DNA from: Oscillospiraceae bacterium
Lineage (GTDB): Bacteria; Bacillota; Clostridia; Oscillospirales; Ruminococcaceae
Reading direction: 5' to 3'
NCBI GenBank assembly: GCA_018110925.1
Contig: JAGAZJ010000009.1
Coordinates: forward strand, 1 to 40,644
DNA length: 40,644 bases
The first letter of the stretch is position 1. Each line of letters begins with the position of its first letter. The translations under genes were made by a program, and so were the position numbers. The notes below the pieces were generated by a model that was given only the letters and a program-made list of their open reading frames with translations, was not told the DNA's origin and did no database searches. Positions 23,746 to 31,718 of this stretch are shown here, piece after piece.

Positions 23746-24804
23746 ATGCCTGAAAAAAGAAATATAGATATGGATCTTCCCCCTCTGCCCAAGATCCCGC
23801 CGATGCCTGAAGCACCGTCGTTTATGAAAGATAATGATAGGGCCAAGCCGCCTGTACACAGAGAGAAGCCGCCTCTTGACGGAGATATGCCTGTGAAGAC
23901 AGAGCCAAAGCCTTCCGAGAATGAGAAGAAACACAGTGCGGAAGCCGACCTGCCCCCCGTAATGGAGGAAGATAAGCCTGTCGCCGCACCCAAGGCCGCC
24001 CCGATGCTCAAAGATGACCCCTATAAGGAGGAGAAGCTTCATCAGGAGCATGAGGAGCTTATCGTGGCTGACTATGACGGCGAAATAGGCGAGATAGACC
24101 CTAAGGTAGCGCTTGCCCCCATGACATCCAACCGTGAGCGTGCCCAGAAACAGCTCAGGGAAAAGGTCAAGATGAACGATCTGCAAATGGAACTTGAAGC
24201 GCCTATTCTTGACGATCTCAGCGACCAGTACGTTTCACCTGAGAAGAACGCAAAGAACCTGGTCGAGCAGGATCACCTCGACCGTGACGAGAAGGAACAG
24301 CTCCGAAGGCGTGTCAAGGAGGATCTGTCCAGGATACCCGAAACATACAACGCCCGTCAGAGCAAGAATATGTACAACAAGCTTATGGAGGAGAAGAAGC
24401 TCAAGACCGCAAAGAAAGGTCTTGTCCTCTCCATGATCCCCGTACTCCTGGGCATAGTCGGTGCGGCGATATGCTACTTTATGCTGGGCTGGGGCGATTA
24501 TCAGCAAATGTTCCATATCATAGCGGGCTTTGCCGCATTCGGTGCGGTGCTTCTCCTGATAAGGTCGAGCCAGAGCAGGCTTTTCGGCATGACCATATAT
24601 GCAATGGCTCTTGTGGCATATATAGGCCTCGGGCTCGGATATTACGTCTATAACGTTGCGACAGGCAAACTGCCCGACTATGATATGCTGCACATGGTCT
24701 GCGGAGTGGCGGCATCAGCCTGCAATATAGTTTCGCTGATACTGCTCTCAAAGAACGAGCCCATCATAACTTACTACACCACGAAATTCAGCAAAAAAAG
24801 ATAA
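23746..24804 (+). CDS. membrane protein with long Pro/charged N-terminal region, unknown function
   Basis: A 352-aa protein. Residues 1-120 are low complexity, rich in Pro, Lys, Glu and Asp (MDLPPLPKIPPMPEAPS at the start), and likely disordered. Residues 120-225 are charged and helical (NRERAQKQLREKVK, DEKEQLRRRVKEDL). The C-terminal 125 residues hold four membrane helices, near 226-246, 256-273, 279-300 and 315-337. No enzyme motif is visible and I do not recognise the family. The ATG at 23746 follows AAAAGGAGCATAAT. It has its own promoter and terminator and appears monocistronic. The layout of a large cytosolic tail on a small membrane anchor may suggest a scaffold, but this is inference. 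Confidence 0.72.
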   Translation: MPEKRNIDMDLPPLPKIPPMPEAPSFMKDNDRAKPPVHREKPPLDGDMPVKTEPKPSENEKKHSAEADLPPVMEEDKPVAAPKAAPMLKDDPYKEEKLHQEHEELIVADYDGEIGEIDPKVALAPMTSNRERAQKQLREKVKMNDLQMELEAPILDDLSDQYVSPEKNAKNLVEQDHLDRDEKEQLRRRVKEDLSRIPETYNARQSKNMYNKLMEEKKLKTAKKGLVLSMIPVLLGIVGAAICYFMLGWGDYQQMFHIIAGFAAFGAVLLLIRSSQSRLFGMTIYAMALVAYIGLGLGYYVYNVATGKLPDYDMLHMVCGVAASACNIVSLILLSKNEPIITYYTTKFSKKR

Positions 24805-24837
24805 GCCCCGTGTGCTGACAGCACAACGGATGATGAC

Positions 24838-24866
24838 CGTCTGAAAGTGTCTTTCGCTTTCAGACG
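24838..24866 (+). terminator. terminator before the GTPase-NYN gene
   Basis: CGTCTGAAAG (24838-24847) and CTTTCAGACG (24857-24866) form a perfect 10-bp stem followed by TATTTCAT. It separates the membrane protein gene from the next operon, which starts 34 bases later, so read-through or a promoter in this gap is possible. Confidence 0.75.
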
Positions 24867-24899
24867 TATTTCATAATAGGGCGAAAGGACAGCTCAGCT

Positions 24900-27401
24900 T
24901 TGAAAAAAAGGATAGTTATAGGCATAGCCGCCCATGCAGATGCGGGCAAGACCACTCTGGCAGAGGCCATGCTGGTAATGTCGGGAGTCCTGCGGACAGC
25001 AGGCAGAGTAGACAGCGGCAGTGCATATCTCGACACCACGGATATGGAAAAGCAGAGGGGCATAACCGTCTTCTCGCATCAGGCGGTCATGACATACAAG
25101 GATATCGGCATAACCATACTTGACACCCCCGGTCATTCCGATTTCTCGGCCGAAGCGGAGAGGACATTCTCCGTGCTGGATGCGGCTGTTCTGGTCATAA
25201 GCGGCACAGACGGCGTTCAGCCCCACACGATGACGCTGTGGAGGCTTCTCGGGCATTACGGCGTGCCTGTGATAGTATTTGTGAACAAGACCGACATATC
25301 TCATAGGCTGGAGACGATACCCGACGAACTGAAACGTCTGTCCGACAGGATCGTTCCATATGAGGAGGAGTATCTTGCCGAGTGTGATGAGCGCATAATG
25401 GACGAGTATCTTGAAAACGGCTCTGTTTCGGAGGATACGCTTGTTTCCGCATTTGCGGAGAGGGCGTTCTTTCCCTGCTTCTTCGGGTCGGCACTCAGGA
25501 ATGAGGGCGTCGGGGCGGTGCTGGAAGCGGCAGCGCTCCTGACTTCGCCGAGACACGGCGGAGATGGCTTCGGTGCAAGGGTATACAAGATATCGGGCGA
25601 CAACGGCACAAGGCTCACGCATATGAAGATCACGGGCGGAACGTTGTCTGTGCGTGACAGGATAGGCGATGAAAAGGTCACACGTCTGCGCATATATTCG
25701 GGGTCTAGGTACACTCAGACCGACACGGCGGAGGCAGGTGAGATAGTTGCCGCAGAGGGCATAACGAGCCTTGCCGCAGGCGACGGCGCAGGCTTTGAGA
25801 AGCGTTCTCAGGCGGTGCTTGAACCCGTAATGCGCTATAAGGTCATATCCGATGCCGACCCGTTGGTGCTGTATGACAGACTGCGCGAGATAGAGGCAGA
25901 GGAGCCTGTGCTGAGAGTGCGCCGTGAGAACGGCGAGATAAGTGTGTTCGTCATGGGCGATATACAGCTCGAAGTGCTGAGAAATATGTATGCGGAGCGC
26001 TTCGGCGGCAGTATATCCTTTGGCGGCGGCAGTATATCCTATCGTGAGACCATTGCCGCACCCGTGACAGGCATAGGGCACTATGAACCCCTCAGACACT
26101 ATGCGGAGGTCGTTGTCGAGATATCGCCCCTGCCTGCGGGCAGCGGCATCATCTGCGGGACAGACTGCTCCGAGGATATACTTCACAGGCGCTTTCAGCA
26201 TATGGTCATCTCCTGTCTTGAAAGCAAGGAGCATATAGGTGTGCTGACAGGCTCGCCCCTCACCGATGTAAAGATAACCCTGAAAAACGGAAGAGACCAT
26301 GTCAAGCACACTGAGGGCGGAGATTTCAGGCAGGCGGCGCTGAGAGCGGTAAGAATGGGTCTTATGCACGCCGAGAACGTGCTTCTTGAACCGTATCTGT
26401 CATTCGTGCTGACAGTCCCTCAGTCGAATGTGGGCAGGGCAATGACGGATATGCAGAATATGGGCGCAGAGTTCGGCGCACCGGATCAGGACGGCGATAT
26501 GGCGGTGATAAAGGGTTCTGCTCCCGCCGCAGGCATAGGCTACTATCACAGCGAGATCCAGAGCTATACAGGCGGCAGGGGTCTGCTCTCAACGGAGTTT
26601 GACGGCTATTATCCATGCAGGAACGCCGACGAGGTCATAGCAGAGGTGGGATATGACCCCGAAGCAGACCTTGAAAATCCGCCCGACAGCGTGTTCTGCT
26701 CGCACGGCGTGGGCACGGTGGTGCGCTGGGATATGGTCAGAGACTATATGCACACCGAGGAAGACGGCAGAGTTACCGTCGTACAGCCTGAGATCACCCC
26801 TGCACAGGCGGCACGTTTCAGGGCAAGGCTTTACAGCGATGATGAGCTTATGGAGATATTTGAGCGCACCTACGGCAGGATAGAACGCCCGAAGCGCTAT
26901 GCCATGCGCCGTGAAGAGAACGTGACGTCAAAGCCGCACAAAAAGCCGGTGCAGGCTCAGGGCAAGGACTATCTGATCGTTGACGGCTACAATATCATAT
27001 TTGCGTGGGACGATCTCAGGGAGCTGTCAAAGACGAGCCTTGACCATGCACGTCACCGCCTGACCGAAATGATGATAAACTATGCAGGCTTTAAAAACTG
27101 TGAGCTGATACTTGTATTTGACGCTTACAGAACTCATGAGGAGCGCCGCACGGAGCGTGTGAGCAATATAACCGTGGTCTATACCAAGGAGGCTGAGACT
27201 GCGGATATGTATATTGAGCGCACCACCCACGAGCTTGCACCCAAGGCAAAACGTGTCAGGGTGGCGACATCCGACTATGCCGAACAGCTCATTATCCTCG
27301 GAAACGGCGCACTAAGGATATCCGCAAGGGAATTCTATGAAGAAATGCGGCTCACCGAGGACACCATAAGAACTATCATAGAGGGTATGAAAAGATCATG
27401 A
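24900..27401 (+). CDS. Tet(M)/EF-G-like translational GTPase fused to a YacP/Rae1-type NYN nuclease domain
   Basis: An 833-aa protein. Residues 1-670 follow the ribosomal protection / EF-G layout. The GTPase motifs are AHADAGKTTL (11-20), RGIT (53-56), DTPGH (75-79) and NKTD (129-132), followed by domains II-V (EPVMRYKV near 308, VMGDIQLEVL near 351, ALRAVRMGL near 480). A linker around 671-689 leads to a NYN domain (690-833) with YLIVDGYNII (Asp695), LVFDAYRT (Asp741), KEAETADMYIE (Asp769) and VATSDYAEQ (Asp792), matching the YacP/Rae1 family. Rae1 of Bacillus is a ribosome-dependent mRNA endonuclease acting at the A site, so the fusion physically joins an A-site GTPase to an A-site nuclease. 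The TTG at 24900 follows GAAAGGAC. Tetracycline resistance is not implied by this sequence. The stop overlaps the next ATG. Confidence 0.9.
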   Translation: MKKRIVIGIAAHADAGKTTLAEAMLVMSGVLRTAGRVDSGSAYLDTTDMEKQRGITVFSHQAVMTYKDIGITILDTPGHSDFSAEAERTFSVLDAAVLVISGTDGVQPHTMTLWRLLGHYGVPVIVFVNKTDISHRLETIPDELKRLSDRIVPYEEEYLAECDERIMDEYLENGSVSEDTLVSAFAERAFFPCFFGSALRNEGVGAVLEAAALLTSPRHGGDGFGARVYKISGDNGTRLTHMKITGGTLSVRDRIGDEKVTRLRIYSGSRYTQTDTAEAGEIVAAEGITSLAAGDGAGFEKRSQAVLEPVMRYKVISDADPLVLYDRLREIEAEEPVLRVRRENGEISVFVMGDIQLEVLRNMYAERFGGSISFGGGSISYRETIAAPVTGIGHYEPLRHYAEVVVEISPLPAGSGIICGTDCSEDILHRRFQHMVISCLESKEHIGVLTGSPLTDVKITLKNGRDHVKHTEGGDFRQAALRAVRMGLMHAENVLLEPYLSFVLTVPQSNVGRAMTDMQNMGAEFGAPDQDGDMAVIKGSAPAAGIGYYHSEIQSYTGGRGLLSTEFDGYYPCRNADEVIAEVGYDPEADLENPPDSVFCSHGVGTVVRWDMVRDYMHTEEDGRVTVVQPEITPAQAARFRARLYSDDELMEIFERTYGRIERPKRYAMRREENVTSKPHKKPVQAQGKDYLIVDGYNIIFAWDDLRELSKTSLDHARHRLTEMMINYAGFKNCELILVFDAYRTHEERRTERVSNITVVYTKEAETADMYIERTTHELAPKAKRVRVATSDYAEQLIILGNGALRISAREFYEEMRLTEDTIRTIIEGMKRS

Positions 27402-28222
27402 ACGATATGACCGCATCACTTACAACAAAATTTTCACACAGCATAATGTCAAGAACAAAGGCGGCTGTAAAGGAATATTCCATGATAAAAAAGGGCGACA
27501 GGATAGCGGTGTGCATATCCGGCGGCAAGGACTCCATGCTCCTTGCCTGTGTGATGCGTGAGCTGAAACTGCACGGGGGATATGACTTTGAGCCAGTGTA
27601 CATGGTGATGGATCCGGGCTATGCGGAAAAGCCTCTTTCGCAGATACATCACAACCTTGACCTGCTGGGGATAGATGCGCATATATTCACCACAGACATA
27701 TTTGCCGCCTCCGAGGGGGACAGAAATCCCTGTGCGCTGTGTGCCAAACTGCGCCGTGGTGCGCTGTATTCGCAGGCACAGTCTCTGGGCTGCAACAAGA
27801 TAGCTCTGGGGCATCACTTTGACGATGTGATAGAGACCACCCTCATGGGCATGGTCTACGGTGGGCAGATGCAGACCATGATGCCGAAGCTGAAAGCCAA
27901 GAACTTTGAGGGGATGGAGCTTATCCGCCCCATGTATCTTGTGAGGGAAAAGGATATTATAAACTGGCGTGATGAGCACGGACTGGAGTTCATACGCTGT
28001 GCGTGCAGGTTTTCCGAGAGGGCAGAGCATGACGAGAGCGCTTCAAGACGGCAGCTTGTGAAAAGGCTGATCGCTGACCTGAAAAAGAACGACCCTCAGA
28101 TAGAGATGAACATATACCGCAGTGCCTGCAATGTTGACCTGTCAAGGATAATATCATATAAGGGCACTGACGGCGTGGTACGCTCTGTGATGGAGGGTTT
28201 TGCGGACGATGCAGACTGTTGA
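27398..28222 (+). CDS. TtcA-like PP-loop ATPase (tRNA 2-thiolation family)
   Basis: A 274-aa N-type ATP pyrophosphatase related to TtcA, the enzyme that thiolates cytidine 32 of tRNA. The PP-loop CISGGKDS is at 39-46. Cys112 and Cys115 (NPCALC) together with Cys201/Cys203 (RCACR) could hold the iron-sulfur cluster used by TtcA/TtuA enzymes. GHHFDDVIETTLMGMVYGGQM is the conserved TtcA region. The C-terminal part is charged. Its ATG overlaps the stop of the GTPase-NYN gene (ATGA), so the two are translationally coupled. The exact tRNA target cannot be assigned; 2-thiocytidine is the family default, but many Firmicute paralogues are uncharacterised. Confidence 0.85.
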   Translation: MNDMTASLTTKFSHSIMSRTKAAVKEYSMIKKGDRIAVCISGGKDSMLLACVMRELKLHGGYDFEPVYMVMDPGYAEKPLSQIHHNLDLLGIDAHIFTTDIFAASEGDRNPCALCAKLRRGALYSQAQSLGCNKIALGHHFDDVIETTLMGMVYGGQMQTMMPKLKAKNFEGMELIRPMYLVREKDIINWRDEHGLEFIRCACRFSERAEHDESASRRQLVKRLIADLKKNDPQIEMNIYRSACNVDLSRIISYKGTDGVVRSVMEGFADDADC

Positions 28223-28568
28223 CGAAGCGCTTGAAAAGCTGTCACGCTCAAAGTTCAGGGCAGGCTTTCATCTGAGAAAATATCAGATATCATATATTGA
28301 TGAGAAGGGCATGGACACGGTGGAGAGCCATTGCAGGGACTTCATAGCAAAGCGCCTTGCACCCGCTTTCCCCGCAAATGACGGCAGGCAGACCCCCATG
28401 AAGGGACACCCCGTGTTCATCGCACAGCACGCCTGTGCCTGCTGCTGTCGTGGATGCCTTGAAAAGTGGTACAGAGTACCGCAGGGCAGAGAACTCACCG
28501 GGGACGAACAAAGGCGCATAGTTAGACTGCTCATGGCATGGATAGCAAGGGAATACCGCAAATCGTGA
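28209..28568 (+). CDS. DUF4186 family protein
   Basis: A 119-aa protein of the DUF4186 family. It begins LEKLSRSKFRAGFHLRKYQISYID. It carries HCRDFIAKRLAPAFPANDG and GHPVFIAQHACACCCRGCLEKWYRVPQG, a cluster of four cysteines plus His that probably binds a metal, and ends WIAREYR. Function is unknown. I chose the ATG at 28209 because GGAGGG lies about 10 bases upstream; the TTG at 28200 would sit too close to it. The gene overlaps the end of the TtcA-like gene by 14 bases in another frame and completes the three-gene unit. DUF4186 proteins are often found as single genes, so its place beside translation genes is worth noting. Confidence 0.85.
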   Translation: MQTVDEALEKLSRSKFRAGFHLRKYQISYIDEKGMDTVESHCRDFIAKRLAPAFPANDGRQTPMKGHPVFIAQHACACCCRGCLEKWYRVPQGRELTGDEQRRIVRLLMAWIAREYRKS

Positions 28569-28595
28569 CAAGAATGAACAAAATTAATAAATCTA

Positions 28596-28624
28596 TTGAT
28601 TTTGTTTGGAATTTGGTGTATAAT
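28596..28624 (+). promoter_or_regulatory. promoter of the HD-GYP gene
   Basis: TTGATT at 28596-28601 and TATAAT at 28619-28624 with a 17-base spacer, 44 bases before the ATG. Confidence 0.75.
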
Positions 28625-28668
28625 ATATTAAGTTTAATGTGCACATTGTCCGAGGTCAGGTGAGATAT

Positions 28669-30795
28669 ATGTCAGAAGCATCAAGGATCAGTCAGAAAAG
28701 ATCCAGACGAAACAAGCTTATCATTGTCAGTATCGCAGGTATAATAATAAATATCATAGGGGCAAAGGCGGTAACGGAACTGTCATTGCCGATATACCTC
28801 GATTCAGTTGGTACTGTGCTTGCGTCTGTCCTGAGCGGATATATACCCGGAATGATAGTGGGGCTCTTTACTAACCTGATAAAGGGCATCACCGACATCG
28901 AGTCTGTCTACTATGCGCTGATAAATGTTCTCATAGCGCTTGTCTCCGGCATTTTTGCCGAAAAAGGCCTGCTTAGGAAATGGTGGGGCTATGTGCTGCT
29001 GGTGTTCTCACTGTCGTTTATAGGCGGCTGTCTGGGGTCAGTGCTGATATGGCTGGTAAATGAGCTGAAAGGCGGCACAGAGGGGCTGTTCAGAGACATC
29101 ATCGACGTCATTCCCTTTGATATACTTGACAAGCTCATAACAGTGGCTGTGCTCATAGCAGTGACGGCTTTTTTGCCAAAGGCTGCGCTTGAAAAGATAA
29201 GATACACCGGCTGGCAGCAGAAGCCTCTATCATCCGCCGATGTGAAAAAGGCGAAAGAACAGGCGCACAGCACCAGGCACAGCGGTCTGGGACTAAGGGC
29301 AAAGATACTTGCACTGCTGATATCCGCCTGCTTTCTCATTGGTGTGGTGGCGCTAGCCATAAGTACGGTGCTTTACAGGGACTATACCATAGAGGAGCAT
29401 AAGATAATAGCTCAGAGCGTGGTAAACCTTGCTTCCACCGTCATTGACCCGTCAAGGATAAACGAATTCATCGAAAGGGGCAGGGAAGCTCCCGGGTATG
29501 CTGCGGTGGAGAGCAGGTTCTATCACATACTGGAGAGCTCTACCGACATAGAATATATCTATGTCTATAAGATGACCGAGGAAGGCATCGTGGTGGTGTT
29601 TGATCTGGATACGCCCGAGTTGAAGGGCGATGCTCCGGGAACACTGAAACCCTATGATGAGTCTTTCAGAGAGCTTGTGCCCGACCTGCTGGAGGGCAAG
29701 GAGATCCCGCCCGTCATAACCAACGATACCTACGGATGGCTCATAACAGTGTACAAGCCCATGTTTGACAGAAACGGCAACTGCAGCTGCTATGTGGCGG
29801 CGGATATATCCATGGGGATTATAAGAAAACAGGCATTCATATTCTTCGCAAAACTGTTCTCGATATTTTTGGGCTTCTTCACCGTCATTATCGTGTTCGG
29901 TATGTGGATATCGGAATACAACATTGTACTGCCGATAAACACCATGTCGCTCTCGGCAGGGGCTTTCGCATACGACAGCGAGTCCTCCCTTGAGGACAAC
30001 GTGGAGAACATCAAGGAGCTTGACATACGCACGGGTGACGAGATAGAGCATATGTATCAGGCGTTCTCAAAGACCACCGAGGACAGCCTTAAATACGCAA
30101 GTGACCTTAAGACCAAGACCGAGACCCTGTCAAAAACACAGAACGCTCTTATCATGGTGCTTGCGGACATAGTGGAGAGCCGTGACCAGGAGACAGGCGA
30201 CCATGTAAGAAAGACAGCCGCCTATACACGCATCATCATGGAAAAGATGCGTGAGCTGGGCTATTACGAGGAACAGCTCACAGACCGTTTCATGTACGAT
30301 GTGGAGCACTCTGCACCCCTCCATGACATCGGTAAGATAAAGGTGTCTGACACCATACTCAATAAGCCTGGCAAACTCACGGATGAGGAGTATGAGATAA
30401 TGAAGACACATACCACTGCGGGCGCTGAGATAATCGAGCAGGCGATACAGACCGTGCCCGACTCGCAGTATCTAAACGAGGCGAAGAACCTGGCAGAGTT
30501 CCACCATGAAAAGTGGAACGGCAAGGGCTATCCCCACGGCATATCCGGCGAGGATATACCGCTGTCCGCAAGGATAATGGCTGTGGCAGACGTGTTTGAT
30601 GCACTGGTCTCGGAAAGATGCTATAAGAAGGCATTCACCTTTGAACAGGCTATGGACATCATAAAGAAGGATGCAGGCTCTCACTTCGACCCGAAGGTGG
30701 CGGATGCGTTCATACAGTCATCCGACAGGGTGAGGGAGATAGCGCTGCATTTCAGCGAACACAGACCCGTGAGAAAAGAGATCGGGCAGATATGA
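28669..30795 (+). CDS. membrane-bound HD-GYP phosphodiesterase with ECF-S-like and Cache-like sensory regions
   Basis: A 708-aa signalling protein. Residues 15-175 form five or six membrane helices with the PIYLDSVGTVLASVLSGYIPG pattern seen in ECF-transporter S components and related sensor modules. A further helix at about 212-234 is followed by an outside region (about 240-385) of Cache type (VVNLASTVIDPSRI, YIYVYKMTEEG, YVAADIS), then another helix (about 390-412), a HAMP-like linker with RTGDEIEHMYQAFSK, and the HD-GYP domain (about 490-690). Catalytic residues are present: His512 (GDHVR), His552-Asp553 (LHDIGKI), HTTAGAEI and GYP (620-622). It should hydrolyse cyclic di-GMP or a related dinucleotide. 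The ATG at 28669 follows AGGTGAGAT; a GTG at 28639 is possible. Confidence 0.92.
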   Translation: MSEASRISQKRSRRNKLIIVSIAGIIINIIGAKAVTELSLPIYLDSVGTVLASVLSGYIPGMIVGLFTNLIKGITDIESVYYALINVLIALVSGIFAEKGLLRKWWGYVLLVFSLSFIGGCLGSVLIWLVNELKGGTEGLFRDIIDVIPFDILDKLITVAVLIAVTAFLPKAALEKIRYTGWQQKPLSSADVKKAKEQAHSTRHSGLGLRAKILALLISACFLIGVVALAISTVLYRDYTIEEHKIIAQSVVNLASTVIDPSRINEFIERGREAPGYAAVESRFYHILESSTDIEYIYVYKMTEEGIVVVFDLDTPELKGDAPGTLKPYDESFRELVPDLLEGKEIPPVITNDTYGWLITVYKPMFDRNGNCSCYVAADISMGIIRKQAFIFFAKLFSIFLGFFTVIIVFGMWISEYNIVLPINTMSLSAGAFAYDSESSLEDNVENIKELDIRTGDEIEHMYQAFSKTTEDSLKYASDLKTKTETLSKTQNALIMVLADIVESRDQETGDHVRKTAAYTRIIMEKMRELGYYEEQLTDRFMYDVEHSAPLHDIGKIKVSDTILNKPGKLTDEEYEIMKTHTTAGAEIIEQAIQTVPDSQYLNEAKNLAEFHHEKWNGKGYPHGISGEDIPLSARIMAVADVFDALVSERCYKKAFTFEQAMDIIKKDAGSHFDPKVADAFIQSSDRVREIALHFSEHRPVRKEIGQI

Positions 30796-30802
30796 CCGTC
30801 AG

Positions 30803-30833
30803 GCACTCCATGCGTGAGCATGGAGTGCTTTTA
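30803..30833 (+). terminator. terminator of the HD-GYP gene
   Basis: GCACTCCATGC (30803-30813) and GCATGGAGTGC (30818-30828) form a perfect 11-bp stem with loop GTGA, followed by TTTTATA. Confidence 0.9.
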
Positions 30834-30841
30834 TAAACCTG

Positions 30842-30870
30842 TTGCATTTTGCAGAATAATGTGATATAAT
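30842..30870 (+). promoter_or_regulatory. promoter of the radC-uvrA-permease unit
   Basis: TTGCAT at 30842-30847 and TATAAT at 30865-30870 with a 17-base spacer. It shares the TTGCATTTT start and the GTGATATAAT end with the promoter at 23504-23532. Confidence 0.75.
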
Positions 30871-30905
30871 CGGATATGACAGATCTTTTATGAGGGTGGT
30901 GTACC

Positions 30906-31700
30906 GTGGGTATCGAAGAAACAATCGGCAGTATAATGGACGATGAGCTGTCAAGAGCGATAGCCGAGAAAAACAGCGAGATCTCATCCGGCGGACAGCG
31001 GTCGGATATGCCCTCTGCAAAAGCCCCGGAAAAAGGACACCGCTCCCGTGTGAGAGACAGGTTCTTACAGACAGGGCTTGACGGCTTTGCACCGCATGAG
31101 ATACTGGAGCTGCTGCTCTTTTACGCAGTCCCCATGCGTGATACCAAGAAAACGGCGCATGAGCTTATTGACAGGTTCGGGAGCATAGCAGGAGTGTTCA
31201 ACGCCGAGGTGTCGGAGCTGACGAAGATACCGTATATCACAGAGAATGCGGCGATACTTTTCAAGCTGATACCGCCGCTCATAAGCGCATACTATGCCGA
31301 GGAGAGCAAGGGCGTTTCGTATAACGACACCACAAAGCTGGCATCACTTTTCAGACCGTATTTTGTTGGCTCGGGCAGCAGTAAGTTCCTGCTCGCCTGT
31401 TTTGACAGAGACCTGCATATGATAAGCGTGACGGAAATAAGCAGAGGTTCCTCCGTCTATACCTCGATAGAGATGAGAAAGATACTGTCGGAGACCATAA
31501 ACAGCGGCTGTGTCATGGCGGCACTCGCCCACAATCATCCCCAGGCAAATCCCAGACCCTCCGAGGAGGATGTAGCCGTAACTCGCAGGATAGGGGAGCT
31601 TCTTGCCGCAGTTGACGTGAAGCTCATGGATCACATAATCGTCGGCGGCAGTATGACATACTCCATGCGTGACGGCGGTGAGCTGGGGATATTCGATTAA
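30906..31700 (+). CDS. radC: RadC/JAB-domain protein (UPF0758)
   Basis: A 264-aa RadC-family protein. The N-terminal helical part (about 45-130) contains RSRVRDRFLQTGLDGFAPHEILELLL, typical of RadC. The C-terminal JAB/MPN domain has the metal motif ALAHNHPQANPRPSEEDVAVT, with His209, His211 and Asp222 as zinc ligands. Despite its historical name the family has no proven general role in DNA repair, and a metallo-isopeptidase-like fold does not fix the substrate. The start is GTG at 30906, preceded by GAGGGTGGTG. It is 18 bases upstream of uvrA, which is consistent with, but does not prove, a repair-related role. Confidence 0.92.
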   Translation: MGIEETIGSIMDDELSRAIAEKNSEISSGGQRSDMPSAKAPEKGHRSRVRDRFLQTGLDGFAPHEILELLLFYAVPMRDTKKTAHELIDRFGSIAGVFNAEVSELTKIPYITENAAILFKLIPPLISAYYAEESKGVSYNDTTKLASLFRPYFVGSGSSKFLLACFDRDLHMISVTEISRGSSVYTSIEMRKILSETINSGCVMAALAHNHPQANPRPSEEDVAVTRRIGELLAAVDVKLMDHIIVGGSMTYSMRDGGELGIFD

Positions 31701-31718
31701 CGATAACAGGAGAACTAT

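Noticed and set aside
24894-26369. 491-codon open frame on the minus strand
   Set aside because: It lies wholly antisense to the GTPase-NYN gene, has a composition of a shadow frame (Tyr/His/Arg-rich, no motif) and no ribosome site; the plus-strand protein has clear domains.
24900-27401. calling the GTPase a tetracycline resistance gene
   Set aside because: The Tet(M)-like layout alone does not show resistance; the NYN fusion and the chromosomal operon context suggest a housekeeping or rescue role.
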